The notes beneath the pieces are model-generated. The model searched no databases and was not told the origin of the DNA. It was given only the letters and a program-made list of their open reading frames with translations. The translations under genes were made by a program, and so were the position numbers. Below are positions 53,213-62,660 of a DNA stretch of 64,000 nucleotides, piece after piece. How positions within the stretch are numbered: the stretch's first letter is position 1; every line of letters starts with the position of its first letter. The DNA is taken from positions 35,131-99,130 of the forward strand of contig NZ_JHVM01000015.1 of the NCBI RefSeq assembly GCF_000620145.1. Direction: 5' to 3'. This DNA comes from Deefgea rivuli DSM 18356. GTDB taxonomy: Bacteria > Pseudomonadota > Gammaproteobacteria > Burkholderiales > Chitinibacteraceae.

Positions 53213-53413
53213 ATGGAAGTTGAACTCAGTGGTTTGGAAGACAAGGTCATGCAGTTAGCGGCTTTGTGCCGTGAGCTGAGGGCTGAAAATCGCGGACTAC
53301 GGCAAAATTTGTTGTTAGCGCAGCAGGAACAGCAACAGCTCAGTATGAAGTTGGCAGGTACTAAAGATAAAGTGGCCGCAATTTTGGCGAAACTTCCTGA
53401 GGACATGCTATGA
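53213..53413 (+). CDS. Small coiled-coil protein, ZapB-like
   Basis: 66 residues forming almost one continuous coiled coil (LEDKVMQLAALCRELRAENR then GLRQNLLLAQQEQQQ). It resembles the ZapB/TIGR02449 group of division-associated proteins. Its stop overlaps the zapA start (ATGA at 53410-53413), which supports a joint role at the Z ring. AAAGGGAACCGATT precedes the ATG. Confidence 0.8.
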   Translation: MEVELSGLEDKVMQLAALCRELRAENRGLRQNLLLAQQEQQQLSMKLAGTKDKVAAILAKLPEDML

Positions 53414-53721
53414 GCGAAGCGGTAAAGCATCTGGATATTTCAATTATGGGGCGAGAGTTTCGCGTGGCTTGCCCTGTTGCAGAGGAAGAAACCTTACTCC
53501 AAGCTGTGCAATTACTCGATGCACGTATGCATGACATTCGCACTGCGGGTAAGGTGATTGGGATTGAGAAAATTGCCATCATGACTGCGTTGAATATGAC
53601 GCATGAATTTTTAAGTACTAAGGTCGAAGGTGGCTTTGACATTGGCAGCATTCAGCGTAAAATCGACAATATGAATTCAACAATCGATGCAGCTTTACTA
53701 GAACAGACTGAATTATTTTAA
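53410..53721 (+). CDS. zapA: Cell division protein ZapA
   Basis: 103 residues: a beta-hairpin head (LDISIMGREFRVACPVAEEETLLQAVQLLDARMHDI) and a long C-terminal coiled coil, standard for ZapA, which bundles FtsZ. It is coupled to the ZapB-like gene and followed by 6S RNA and the cyclo-ligase gene, an order conserved in many proteobacteria. Confidence 0.92.
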   Translation: MSEAVKHLDISIMGREFRVACPVAEEETLLQAVQLLDARMHDIRTAGKVIGIEKIAIMTALNMTHEFLSTKVEGGFDIGSIQRKIDNMNSTIDAALLEQTELF

Positions 53722-53757
53722 ACAGAATGTTTTTAAAACTGCGTCGTTGACCCTTAA

Positions 53758-53937
53758 GCTTTCCTGCGGTGTTCGCGACGGTTCTTAATCTTTGAACCGA
53801 TAAGCTGTATAGCATGTTTGTCAGTCATCTAGACGCCTGTTGTGCGCGTTCCTTGTTGAATGCACCTGATGGCATCTGACCGGCAACAACTTGAACCATG
53901 GGTTCAAGATGCGAACCGAAACGGCACTGTGGGAAGC
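53758..53937 (+). ncRNA. ssrS: 6S RNA
   Basis: About 180 bases in the classical place between zapA and the 5-formyl-THF cyclo-ligase gene. GCTTTCC at the 5' end pairs with GGGAAGC at the 3' end. The 5' CTGCGGTGTTCGCGACGG and 3' CTTGAACCATGGGTTCAAG blocks match conserved parts of E. coli 6S RNA. It sequesters sigma-70 RNA polymerase in stationary phase. The ends are estimated from pairing. Confidence 0.85.
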
Positions 53938-53948
53938 CCTCATTCTCT

Positions 53949-54533
53949 GTGATTACACAAAAATCTCAATTACGCCGCCAGCTACGTCAACGCCGAGCGG
54001 CGATTTCAATTGCGCAGCGCCAATCGGCGGCTTGGGTCATCACGCATTACCCACAAATTCTGCAAAAACTGCGTCGTGGCAAAAAAATCGCGCTGTATGT
54101 ACCAGTTGGTAGTGAGTTTCCAACTTGGCCGCTAATTTTTTTGGCGCTGCAGCGCGGTTGTTTTGTTTATTTGCCTATCGTGCCGTCATCGGGTCGCCAG
54201 CTCAGGTTTGTACGTTTGGATCAAAATTCGCGCTGGCAACTGGGTGCATTCAATATCCCGATTCCTCAACATCCCGAGCAATGTAGTGCTAAAGATTTAG
54301 ATAGCGTTTTCGTACCATTAGTTGGCTTTGATACTACTTTGGCGCGCTTAGGGCAGGGCGGAGGATTTTACGATACGACATTTGCTTTTCGGCGTACGCG
54401 AAAATCATGGCTCAAACCACGCTTGATTGGTTTGGCATTTGCTTGTCAACAAGTGGATGCCTTGCCTAGTGAGCCTTGGGATTTGCAACTCGATGCTATT
54501 GCGACCGAGCTTGCTTGGCTGCGGCGACTTTGA
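53949..54533 (+). CDS. ygfA: 5-formyltetrahydrofolate cyclo-ligase
   Basis: 194 residues. ITQKSQLRRQLRQRRAAIS at the N-terminus, IALYVPVGSEFPTWPL, the ATP/folate region VFVPLVGFDTTLARLGQGGGFYDTTF and LIGLAFACQQVDALPSEPWD. The start is taken as GTG 53949, just past 6S RNA, because the longer frame from 53898 would run through the RNA. The enzyme returns 5-formyl-THF to the folate pool. Confidence 0.88.
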   Translation: MITQKSQLRRQLRQRRAAISIAQRQSAAWVITHYPQILQKLRRGKKIALYVPVGSEFPTWPLIFLALQRGCFVYLPIVPSSGRQLRFVRLDQNSRWQLGAFNIPIPQHPEQCSAKDLDSVFVPLVGFDTTLARLGQGGGFYDTTFAFRRTRKSWLKPRLIGLAFACQQVDALPSEPWDLQLDAIATELAWLRRL

Positions 54534-54663
54534 TCTAAAACAAATTTGTTTTAAGCCTAGTGAAATTACTGACATACATACAGTGGCGGCTTGGTTATGC
54601 TAGCAACGATGTTCTATGCTAATTGGATTGACTCTGATCAATCTTACCGACACGAGGTTATTT

Positions 54664-54939
54664 ATGGCTGCTGTTGTTTCTTCTCCGCTGAGTATTGTGA
54701 ATGCGACAGGTTTGCATGCGCGTCCTGCAGCAAATTTGGTTAATGTGGCGAAGCAATATAAATCAGATATTAAATTGGTTTATAAAGGCATAGAAGCCAA
54801 TGCAAAATCAGTGGTTTCAGTGATGGGCTTGGATGTGAGCAAGGGTGATCAAATTCAGATTAAAGCCGATGGCCTAGATGCTGATGAGGCGATTAAAGCC
54901 ATCGCTGTCGTGATTAATTCTGGATGTGGCGAAAAATAA
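54664..54939 (+). CDS. Phosphocarrier protein HPr
   Basis: 91 residues with the active-site TGLHARPAA (His18) and regulatory-site-like KSVVSVMGL (Ser49). HPr passes phosphate from EI to EIIA domains. CGAGGTTATTT precedes the ATG. It stands alone with its own terminator, 360 bases before a gene that carries another HPr domain, so HPr function is duplicated. Confidence 0.93.
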   Translation: MAAVVSSPLSIVNATGLHARPAANLVNVAKQYKSDIKLVYKGIEANAKSVVSVMGLDVSKGDQIQIKADGLDADEAIKAIAVVINSGCGEK

Positions 54940-55300
54940 TTTAGGAATTTTATATAAATAGGGTGGCTAAGCCACCCTATTTATTTGCTAGTTATAGCTT
55001 AAATGTAGAGTTCGATTGTTAATAATTGTAAGAAAATATTGTCTGCTGTAAATCCGCCGGATAAAACTGATTTAACACAAAACATCTAAGATATAGACAG
55101 CTAAAATGCCAGCTCAAAAAAATCAGACTCAAAATTGAGCAGACGATGCTGGCAAAATTTACTTATAAAACCAGAAATATTACGCTGTATGCCGCTGGTA
55201 TGACGCAAGTAAACTAAGTAAATAGATTGACGTCAACGCAGGCACTAAATGCGGATCATTTTATTTAATGTCATCAAAAATTAAACCAATAGAGGTTGTT
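54940..55300. other. Intergenic region upstream of the EIIA-HPr-EI gene
   Basis: About 360 bases after the HPr stop: the terminator at 54,956 and then AT-rich sequence that should contain the promoter of the PTS operon. No gene or clear operator is seen. Confidence 0.4.
54956..54985 (+). terminator. Intrinsic terminator after HPr
   Basis: AAATAGGGTGGC and GCCACCCTATTT pair around TAA, followed by ATTTG. Confidence 0.88.
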
Positions 55301-57847
55301 ATGCCGACAAATCCAGCTTCGCAGTTCGTATTACTCGCCCCATTTTCGGGTGTCATGGTTCCTTTGGAAACCGTACCTGATCCTGTTTTTGCACAAAAGA
55401 TGGTCGGCGATGGGATTTCAATCGATCCGACAAGTAACATCCTAGTGGCTCCGATGACGGGCAAAGTGACACAAATCCATTCTGCCAAACATGCGATTTC
55501 TTTGGTTGCTAGTAACGGCCTTGAAGTGCTGATTCACATCGGTCTTGATACGGTGATGCTCAAAGGCCAAGGCTTTACGGCCAAAGTGAAAGAAGGTGAT
55601 ATCGTCGATGCAGGGCAAGCACTAATCGAATTTGATATGGATGCAGTCGGTCGTAAAGCGCTGTCTTTATTGACTCAGATGGTCATCACCAATGGTGAAA
55701 AAGTCAGCAGCTATACACCGAGTAAAGGTTTGGTTGTTGCGGGAAAAGATGTGGCGCTGACTTTAGTGCTGGCCGATGGCGTAGTGCAAACTTCAACGAC
55801 GGCTGATGCGTCGGGCGAAGCCTATTCCGATCCAATCCGCATTCCAAATCCAACGGGTTTGCACGCTCGTCCTGCTGCTGTGCTGGCCAATGCCGCTAAA
55901 ACGTTTAAATCCGAAGTAAAACTCGTTCGTGCAGGGCAAGAATCTAACGCCAAATCGGTTGTGGCAATTATGGGTTTGGAAGTGCAAAACGGTGATGAAA
56001 TCCGTGTACGTGCGATTGGCCCTGATGCATCTGGTGCGATTAAAACTTTAACAGCATTGATTTTGAGTGGTTGCGGTGAAGATGTTGGCGGCGTTGCGCC
56101 AAAACAAAAACCAAAACCGATGGATACGATTAAAACGACCAAAGCTCAGCCCAAATCGGATGATCCAAATGTATTGACGGGTGTTTCTGCATCACCGGGT
56201 TTAGCGGTAGGGCAGATTTTCCAAGTCAAACAAGTGGATATTGCAGTTACTGAAAAGGGCGATGCCCCTGAAGTGGAGCGCCGCCGCTTTGATAAAGCTT
56301 TGAAAGACGCGCATCAACAATTAGAAAATTTAAAAGCTGAAATCAGCGATGAAAGCAAAGCTGAGATTTTTGCTGCGCATCAAGAATTGCTGGAAGACCC
56401 TGATTTACTCGCGATTGCGATTGCGGGCATCACCAATGGCAAAAGTGCTGGTTTTGCATGGAAAGAAGCCTACAGCACTTACTCAGCGAAACTCGCCGCA
56501 CTCAAAAATGAAATCCTTGCTGGTCGTGCAAATGATATTCGCGACGTGGGTTTGCGTGTATTACGTTTGATTGCTGGCGTTGAAGAAGTCGCAATGGTCG
56601 TACCAGAAAACGCGATTTTGATTGCCGAAGACCTCACGCCATCCGATACCGCCAGTTTGGATCGGACTCGCGTACTCGGTTTTTGCACCACCGGTGGTGG
56701 CGCCACCAGCCACGTTGCCATCTTGGCACGCTCGCTGAATATTCCTGCAATTTGCGGTATCGATGAGGCGGCTTTGGCTTTAACGAATGGCATGCCGGTG
56801 ATTTTGGATGGCACACGCGGTACTTTGCGTAAAAATCCGTCTGAAACTGAAGTCACTGAGATCCGTGAAAAACAAGCCAAGCAAGCAATCAAACGTGAAG
56901 CTGAATTGGCAACCGCGTTTGAACCTGCGACAACGACAGATGGAATTCATGTTGAAGTGGTCGCCAATATTGGTGGTTTGGATGAAGCCATTCAAGGCGT
57001 GAAGTTGGGTAGCGAAGGTGTGGGTTTGCTACGTAGTGAGTTTTTGTACCTTGAACGCACCGAAGCGCCAACTGAGGAAGAACAAAGCCAGATTTACATC
57101 GATATTGCCAAAGCTTTGGGCAATGACAAAACATTCGTCGTACGAACTTTGGATGTGGGTGGCGATAAACCATTGCCTTACTTGCCAATGCCAGTGGAAG
57201 AAAATCCATTCTTGGGCGTTCGCGGTGTGCGTTTATGTTTGGCTGAGCCAGAAATCTTGCACACGCAAGTGCGAGCAATCTTGCGTTCTGCGCCGTATTC
57301 CAAATTGGCCATCATGTTCCCAATGATTACCAGCCTGGAAGAAGTGCGCGAAGTGAAACGCATCGTTGCGCAAGAAAAAGCGGCTCTGGGTATCACGCAA
57401 GATGTGCAAGTCGGCATTATGGTTGAAGTGCCTGCAACGGCGGTCATGGCCGAACAGTTTGCGCGCGAAGTCGATTTCTTCTCGATTGGTACTAATGATT
57501 TAACGCAATACACATTGGCAATGGATCGCGGTCATCCGAAACTCGCTAAACAAGCCGATGCGATGCATCCCGGTGTACTGAATTTAATCAATATGACGGT
57601 CAAAGGTGCGCACGCGCATGGTAAGTGGGTTGGTGTGTGTGGGGGTATTGCCTCAGACCCTATGGCTATCCCCCTGTTGCTGGGTATAGGTGTCGATGAA
57701 TTGTCGGCCAGTGTGCCAACGATTCCGGCGATTAAAGCTTTGGTGCGTACATTGAATAAAGCCGATTGTGAAAAACTCGCTGCTGAAGTGCTGCAACTGG
57801 GCACCGCTGCCGAAGTTCGCGCCCGTCTTGCACAGTTGGTTGATTAA
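55301..57847 (+). CDS. Fused PTS protein EIIA(Glc-type)-HPr-EI
   Basis: 848 residues. EIIA domain (about 1-150) with His79 in VLIHIGLD; HPr domain (about 170-260) with His188 in TGLHARPAA; EI (about 280-848) with His471 in GGGATSHVAILARS and SIGTNDLTQYTLAMDRGHP plus VCGGIASDPMA. One polypeptide carries phosphate from PEP to the IIB domain of the transporter downstream. Start at ATG 55301 after GAGGTTGTT; the upstream ATG at 55268 lacks a site. First gene of an operon with the IIB-like gene. Confidence 0.93.
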   Translation: MPTNPASQFVLLAPFSGVMVPLETVPDPVFAQKMVGDGISIDPTSNILVAPMTGKVTQIHSAKHAISLVASNGLEVLIHIGLDTVMLKGQGFTAKVKEGDIVDAGQALIEFDMDAVGRKALSLLTQMVITNGEKVSSYTPSKGLVVAGKDVALTLVLADGVVQTSTTADASGEAYSDPIRIPNPTGLHARPAAVLANAAKTFKSEVKLVRAGQESNAKSVVAIMGLEVQNGDEIRVRAIGPDASGAIKTLTALILSGCGEDVGGVAPKQKPKPMDTIKTTKAQPKSDDPNVLTGVSASPGLAVGQIFQVKQVDIAVTEKGDAPEVERRRFDKALKDAHQQLENLKAEISDESKAEIFAAHQELLEDPDLLAIAIAGITNGKSAGFAWKEAYSTYSAKLAALKNEILAGRANDIRDVGLRVLRLIAGVEEVAMVVPENAILIAEDLTPSDTASLDRTRVLGFCTTGGGATSHVAILARSLNIPAICGIDEAALALTNGMPVILDGTRGTLRKNPSETEVTEIREKQAKQAIKREAELATAFEPATTTDGIHVEVVANIGGLDEAIQGVKLGSEGVGLLRSEFLYLERTEAPTEEEQSQIYIDIAKALGNDKTFVVRTLDVGGDKPLPYLPMPVEENPFLGVRGVRLCLAEPEILHTQVRAILRSAPYSKLAIMFPMITSLEEVREVKRIVAQEKAALGITQDVQVGIMVEVPATAVMAEQFAREVDFFSIGTNDLTQYTLAMDRGHPKLAKQADAMHPGVLNLINMTVKGAHAHGKWVGVCGGIASDPMAIPLLLGIGVDELSASVPTIPAIKALVRTLNKADCEKLAAEVLQLGTAAEVRARLAQLVD

Positions 57848-57859
57848 AAGGAAATTGAA

Positions 57860-58180
57860 ATGTTATTAGTTATTGGTTTAGTGCTTGGCATTGCGATCGG
57901 TTGGTTGCTCAGAGGTAAACCACAAACCGTGGCGACTGCACCGGTAGAAAAAGAAGTTCAAGGCGTGGTGGTTTCTACTGTGCAGTCTGATTTGCTTAAA
58001 CCAGAGTGGTACGCCGCTTTGGGTGGCAAAACGAATGTGCGCTTAGCTGAACTGATTGCTTCAACTCGAATTCGAGTAGAGCTGATCAATGGTGCGCTAC
58101 TGAATGAAAACGCATTAAAAAATTCAGGTATTGCCGGATTTGCAAAAATTGATTCACATATTGTGCATTTAATTGTTTAA
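57860..58180 (+). CDS. Membrane-anchored, cysteine-less PTS IIB-like protein
   Basis: 106 residues: one N-terminal TM helix (LLVIGLVLGIAIGWLLRG), a linker, then a IIB-type fold with WYAALGGKTNVRLAELIAST followed by RIRVELI, ending SHIVHLIV. The phosphorylated Cys of IIB (CxTR) is replaced by Ala67 (ASTR), so phosphotransfer is not possible. It closely resembles the C-terminal domain of the transporter encoded next. AAGGAAATTGAA precedes the ATG, 12 bases after the EI stop. Role unknown; perhaps regulatory. Confidence 0.75.
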   Translation: MLLVIGLVLGIAIGWLLRGKPQTVATAPVEKEVQGVVVSTVQSDLLKPEWYAALGGKTNVRLAELIASTRIRVELINGALLNENALKNSGIAGFAKIDSHIVHLIV

Positions 58181-58200
58181 ATTTATTTTTCATCCATAAT

Positions 58201-58229
58201 AAAAACCACCTTTTGGGTGGTTTTTTTTT
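58201..58229 (+). terminator. Intrinsic terminator between the IIB-like gene and nagE
   Basis: AAAACCACC and GGGTGGTTTT pair around TTTT with nine T residues following. Confidence 0.9.
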
Positions 58230-58265
58230 GCCATCATGATGTGACGTGATTTGAATAGGTGTTAG

Positions 58266-58302
58266 ATATTGTGATTATACAATATTGATTTAAAACAATA
58301 TT
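58266..58302. promoter_or_regulatory. Overlapping inverted repeats upstream of nagE (candidate operator)
   Basis: ATATTGT-GATTAT-ACAATAT (58266-58285) overlaps AATATTG-8 nt-CAATATT (58281-58302). The symmetry suggests a dimeric repressor site controlling nagE, such as a NagC- or GntR-type regulator, but the protein is not identified. Confidence 0.4.
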
Positions 58303-58447
58303 TTTATCTATATTCGCTAAGGTATATCCCTGTAAGGTTATCGCTGCATAGGCAAATTTAATTTTTTGTAACATCATTCAGTATGAGTTCGATAAACCGG
58401 CTATGGAATGACTTATAAAAGCATCATTAGCCTTTTGGAGAAAAACA

Positions 58448-60178
58448 ATGTTTAAGAATGCGTTTGCAGTCTTACAGCAAATCGGTAAAGCGTTAATGTT
58501 ACCAGTGGCTGTATTGCCCGTTGCCGGTTTATTGCTGGGGATTGGGGCTTCTAATTTCTCGTTTATTCCGACCATTGTGTCGCAATTAATGGCGGCAGGC
58601 GGTGGGGCAATTTTTGGTCATTTGCCTTTGATTTTCGCAATTGGTGTGGCTTTAGGTTTGACCGAAAATGATGGGGTTGCAGCGATTGCAGCATCAGTAG
58701 GTTTTGTGGTGTTGCTCGCCACGATGGGTGTGATGGCACCGGTTATGGGCGTTGAGCCTGCAATGGTGATGGGCATGAAATCGATGGAAACCGGTGTATT
58801 TGGCGGGATTATCATCGGTGGAGTGGCTGCGATATTATTTAATAAATATTATCGAATTGAATTGCCGCCGTATCTGGGCTTTTTTGCCGGTAAACGTTTT
58901 GTACCGATTGCGACGGGTATTGTCGCTATTTTTGTTGGCGTGCTGATGTCGTTTATTTGGCCGCCGATTCAAGGTGTGATCAACACATTCTCTCAATGGG
59001 CTGCGCATTCCGATCCACGCACAGCGGCAACGGTGTACGGTTTTGTTGAGCGCTTGTTGATTCCATTTGGTTTACACCATATCTGGAACGTACCATTTTT
59101 CACCGAAATTGGTTCATTTACTGATGCCAGCGGCAAAGTGGTACGTGGTGATATTGCCCGTTTCTTTGCCGGCGACCCAACTGCCGGTATTTTGTCGGGT
59201 GCGTTTTTCTTTAAAATGTTTGGTTTGCCAGCCGCAGCGATTGCGATTTGGCATACTGCAAAACCAGAAAATAAAGTGATGATAGGCGGGATGATGGTGT
59301 CTGCGGCCTTAGCTTCATTCCTCACTGGTATTACCGAGCCGATTGAATTTGCCTTTATGTTTGTGGCTCCGGTGTTGTATGTGATTCACGCATTTCTTGC
59401 TGCATCGGCGCATTTTGTTGCGAACACGCTCGATATGCGGATGGGTTTTACCTTTTCGCAAGGCGGCATTGATTTCTTACTCTTTAATGCCTTGGGTGTG
59501 TATGGAAAGAATTGGTGGTATGTACTGATTGTTGGCCCAATTTATGCCACAATTTACTACACTGTGTTCCGCTTCGTGATTACTAAATGGAATCTAAAAA
59601 CACCAGGCCGTGAAGATGAAGTAGTTGATGCCGTACAGCATCAAGCTAGTGGCCACGGTATGGCACATGATTTGGTGGTCGCTTTTGGTGGTGCAAGCAA
59701 TATTAAAAGTCTAGATGCGTGTATTACTCGCTTGCGGATTTCTGTCGCCGATGCCGCCAAAGTGAATCAAGCCTCACTCAAATCCTTAGGTGCTGCCGGT
59801 GTGATGCAAGTCGGCAATAATATGCAGGCGATTTTTGGTACACGTTCTGAAAATCTAAAAACGGATATGTCTGAATATTTGAAAGCAGGGGGTATTGGCT
59901 TAGCAGCATCGTTAAATGAGACTCCGATGGCAATACCTGCTGGTAGTGTTTCAATTAGTAATCCAGCCTTATTGAGCGCATTGGGCGGCCAATCTAACAT
60001 CAGTGAAGTTGCTTCAATCGCTGCAACGCGAGTTCGCGTGGTGTTGAAAGATGTGCAGCAATTCAATGAAGCTGCGGTATTGGCTGCTGGGGTTGCATCG
60101 GTGGCTAAACTTGATGGCAATGTGCTGCATTTAATTGTGGGCGATCCAGCCACAGTTTTGGTTTCAGCGAGCAAATAA
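58448..60178 (+). CDS. nagE: PTS N-acetylglucosamine-type IICBB transporter
   Basis: 576 residues. IIC membrane domain (about 1-385; [15 protein letters not shown] and [21 protein letters not shown]), then a IIB domain with Cys425 in [13 protein letters not shown], then a second IIB-like domain (about 505-570) where the Cys position is Ala525 (AATRVRVVL). Single IIB is the norm, so IIC-IIB-IIB' is notable. GlcNAc rather than glucose is inferred from similarity to NagE. TTTTGGAGAAAAACA precedes the ATG. It follows its own terminator-bounded leader. Confidence 0.88.
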   Translation: MFKNAFAVLQQIGKALMLPVAVLPVAGLLLGIGASNFSFIPTIVSQLMAAGGGAIFGHLPLIFAIGVALGLTENDGVAAIAASVGFVVLLATMGVMAPVMGVEPAMVMGMKSMETGVFGGIIIGGVAAILFNKYYRIELPPYLGFFAGKRFVPIATGIVAIFVGVLMSFIWPPIQGVINTFSQWAAHSDPRTAATVYGFVERLLIPFGLHHIWNVPFFTEIGSFTDASGKVVRGDIARFFAGDPTAGILSGAFFFKMFGLPAAAIAIWHTAKPENKVMIGGMMVSAALASFLTGITEPIEFAFMFVAPVLYVIHAFLAASAHFVANTLDMRMGFTFSQGGIDFLLFNALGVYGKNWWYVLIVGPIYATIYYTVFRFVITKWNLKTPGREDEVVDAVQHQASGHGMAHDLVVAFGGASNIKSLDACITRLRISVADAAKVNQASLKSLGAAGVMQVGNNMQAIFGTRSENLKTDMSEYLKAGGIGLAASLNETPMAIPAGSVSISNPALLSALGGQSNISEVASIAATRVRVVLKDVQQFNEAAVLAAGVASVAKLDGNVLHLIVGDPATVLVSASK

Positions 60179-60194
60179 AAACACCTGTTAATCA

Positions 60195-60223
60195 AAGCCC
60201 ATCCTGATTGGATGGGCTTTTTT
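60195..60223 (+). terminator. Intrinsic terminator after nagE
   Basis: AAGCCCATCC and GGATGGGCTT pair around TGATT, followed by TTTT. Confidence 0.9.
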
Positions 60224-60282
60224 CATTCAAACTAGGGTCAACAGCGCTAGATTTAGCAGCAACTTTACGCCAAACTCACTCA

Positions 60283-61281
60283 ATGGCACGCGAAAAAACC
60301 CTCAGCTTTACTGAATTCAAATCGGCAACTTGGCTACCGGGTGGGCACGCGCAAACAATTTATCCGGCTTTATTTATGTGGAAGCGCGCAGCACGCTATC
60401 GCCGCGAAGCGTGGGTTACGCCGGATTTAGACAGCATTGTTGTCGATTGGACGGCAGGGCGTGCTGGCACGCCGCTGATTGTGTTATTTCACGGTTTGGA
60501 AGGCAGCTCGCGCAGTCATTACGCGCTGTCTTTATTTACTCAAGCGTACAAGCAGGGTTGGCGCGGCGTCGTGCCGCACTTTCGCACTTGCGGCAATGTG
60601 CAAAATCGCTTGCCGCGCGCTTATCACGCTGGCGATTCGGAAGAAATTAATTGGGTGCTGCGGCGAATTCGTAAACAGTTCCCAGATTCACCGATCTTTG
60701 CGGTGGGCGTTTCACTTGGCGGCAATGCCTTATTAAAATGGTTGGCGGAGCAGGGTAGTGCGGCCAATATGATTATTGATGCGGCCGCGACGATTTCTGC
60801 TCCAATGGATTTAGTCGCCAGCGGCACGCAGTTGGATATTGGTATTAATCGGCACCTGTATGTGCGCGAGTTTTTGCGCACTTTGCGCTACAAAACGCAG
60901 ATGAAACTAAAACTGAACGAAAATCCGTATATAGATTGGCAGCAAGTGAAGCAGGTGAAAACCATCCGAGAATTCGATCATTTGGTCACTGCGCCTTTGC
61001 ATGGTTTCCATAGCGTCGAGCATTATTGGCAAAGCGCTAGTAGTAAATCGCAGCTGCATCAGATTACCTTACCAACTTTAATTATTAATGCGCTGAATGA
61101 TCCGTTTATTCCCGCCGCAAGTTTGCCGCAGCCGCATGAAGTGGCCAGCTGTATTACTTTATTGCAGCCTGCCGAGGGCGGCCATGTGGGTTTTGTTAGT
61201 GGCACGCCGCCTGGCAAGCTAACGTGGTTGCCCGAGAACATTCTGCGTTTTTTCCAATACCATCTTCCTTTACCGCGATAA
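60283..61281 (+). CDS. YheT family alpha/beta hydrolase
   Basis: 332 residues. WLPGGHAQTIYPALF at the N-terminus is diagnostic of YheT; VLFHGLEGSSRSHY holds the oxyanion region, AVGVSLGGNALLKWL the nucleophile elbow with Ser, and NALNDPFIPA and GGHVGFV the Asp and His of the triad. Substrate unknown. Start at ATG 60283 (MAREKTLSF); the upstream frame reads through the nagE terminator. Confidence 0.9.
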   Translation: MAREKTLSFTEFKSATWLPGGHAQTIYPALFMWKRAARYRREAWVTPDLDSIVVDWTAGRAGTPLIVLFHGLEGSSRSHYALSLFTQAYKQGWRGVVPHFRTCGNVQNRLPRAYHAGDSEEINWVLRRIRKQFPDSPIFAVGVSLGGNALLKWLAEQGSAANMIIDAAATISAPMDLVASGTQLDIGINRHLYVREFLRTLRYKTQMKLKLNENPYIDWQQVKQVKTIREFDHLVTAPLHGFHSVEHYWQSASSKSQLHQITLPTLIINALNDPFIPAASLPQPHEVASCITLLQPAEGGHVGFVSGTPPGKLTWLPENILRFFQYHLPLPR

Positions 61282-61283
61282 AA

Positions 61284-62660
61284 ATGATTTCAGTACCCGT
61301 TAGTTTGTTTAAAGCCTACGATATTCGAGGCAAAATTGATTTACTCACGCCCGACTTTGCCTATTGGGTAGGGCGCGCCTGTGGCGCCATCGCGATTGAA
61401 CGCGGCTTGACGAACTTGGCACTCGGCTTTGATGGTCGCTTGTCTAGCCCCGCTTTGGCTGCAGCACTCAGCCATGGTTTAGTCGAAGCCGGCGTGCAAG
61501 TGTTTGATCTGGGATTGTCCTGTACGCCGTTGTTATATTTTGCCGCGCTCAAGCATGCTGCTGGTTCAGGCATCATGATTACCGGCAGCCATAATCCACC
61601 GGATTACAATGGCATTAAAATCATGCTCGGCGGCGTTACGGTGGCGGGGGAGGCCTTGCAGGCTTTGCGGCAACGGATCGAAACCGAGTCTGTGCCTTGC
61701 CAAGCATCCGGCGCAGCGCAAGCCTTGAGTGTGACTGATGAATATTATTCAACGCTGCAACAGCAGTTGCCCTTGGTCCAATCGGTCGCTAGACCACTCA
61801 AAATCGTCATTGATTGCGGCAATGGTTCGCCCGGTGCAGTCGCGCCGACTCTGTATCGACTGCTCGGTTGTGAAGTCATTGAGTTGTATTGCGAAGTCGA
61901 TGGCTTATTTCCCAATCACCATCCGGATCCGCAAGTCGCCGAAAATCTCCGCGAACTCCAAGCAACCGTTTTGGCGCAGCAAGCCGATCTGGGTTTAGCA
62001 TTTGATGGTGATGGCGACCGTCTCGGTGTGGTGACGCGCAGTGGAAAAATTATTCCAGGCGATCATTTGTTGATGCTATTTGCCTGCGCCGAATTGGCGC
62101 AGCGAACTGGGCATATCTTATATGACGTAAAATCCAGCCGTGCCGTCGCCCAATGGGTCGCGCAGCATGGTGGCACTTCCGAAGCGATTCCGACCGGCCA
62201 TTCACATATGAAACGTCGCTTGCGTGAAACCGGCGCTTTAGTCGCCGGCGAATTATCGGGGCATTTTGCTTTCGCCGCATGGGGCGTGGATGATGCTTTG
62301 TACGCAGGCGCGAAATTATTGCAGCAAGTCGCGGCAGGGCTTGACCTAGATACTGAGCTGGCGCGTTTTCCGGTGAATCATTCATCGCCCGAGTTACAAA
62401 TTCCATTGGATGAATCAGGCCATGCCCTCGTTGAACAAATTGCACAGCAAGCGCACTTTCCGAGTGCGCAGCAAATTAGCCTGATTGATGGCTTGCGGAT
62501 TGAATATACCGATGGCTTTGGCCTGATACGCGCGTCAAACACTACGCCGGTCTTAACTTTGCGGATTGAAGCCGATACCATAGTTGCTTTGCAGCGCATT
62601 CGGCAGGAACTCGCCGCCGCGATTGCACCGCACCCTTTTCCAGATTTCGAAGAAAAATGA
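61284..62660 (+). CDS. Phosphomannomutase/phosphoglucomutase (AlgC-like)
   Basis: 458 residues. [20 protein letters not shown] at the N-terminus, active-site Ser in [13 protein letters not shown], metal-binding DGDGDRLGV, sugar-binding GELSGHFAF and the phosphate-binding RASNTTPVL. It interconverts mannose or glucose 1- and 6-phosphates for polysaccharide and LPS precursors. Three bases after the yheT stop. The upstream frame overlaps yheT and is not used. Confidence 0.93.
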   Translation: MISVPVSLFKAYDIRGKIDLLTPDFAYWVGRACGAIAIERGLTNLALGFDGRLSSPALAAALSHGLVEAGVQVFDLGLSCTPLLYFAALKHAAGSGIMITGSHNPPDYNGIKIMLGGVTVAGEALQALRQRIETESVPCQASGAAQALSVTDEYYSTLQQQLPLVQSVARPLKIVIDCGNGSPGAVAPTLYRLLGCEVIELYCEVDGLFPNHHPDPQVAENLRELQATVLAQQADLGLAFDGDGDRLGVVTRSGKIIPGDHLLMLFACAELAQRTGHILYDVKSSRAVAQWVAQHGGTSEAIPTGHSHMKRRLRETGALVAGELSGHFAFAAWGVDDALYAGAKLLQQVAAGLDLDTELARFPVNHSSPELQIPLDESGHALVEQIAQQAHFPSAQQISLIDGLRIEYTDGFGLIRASNTTPVLTLRIEADTIVALQRIRQELAAAIAPHPFPDFEEK

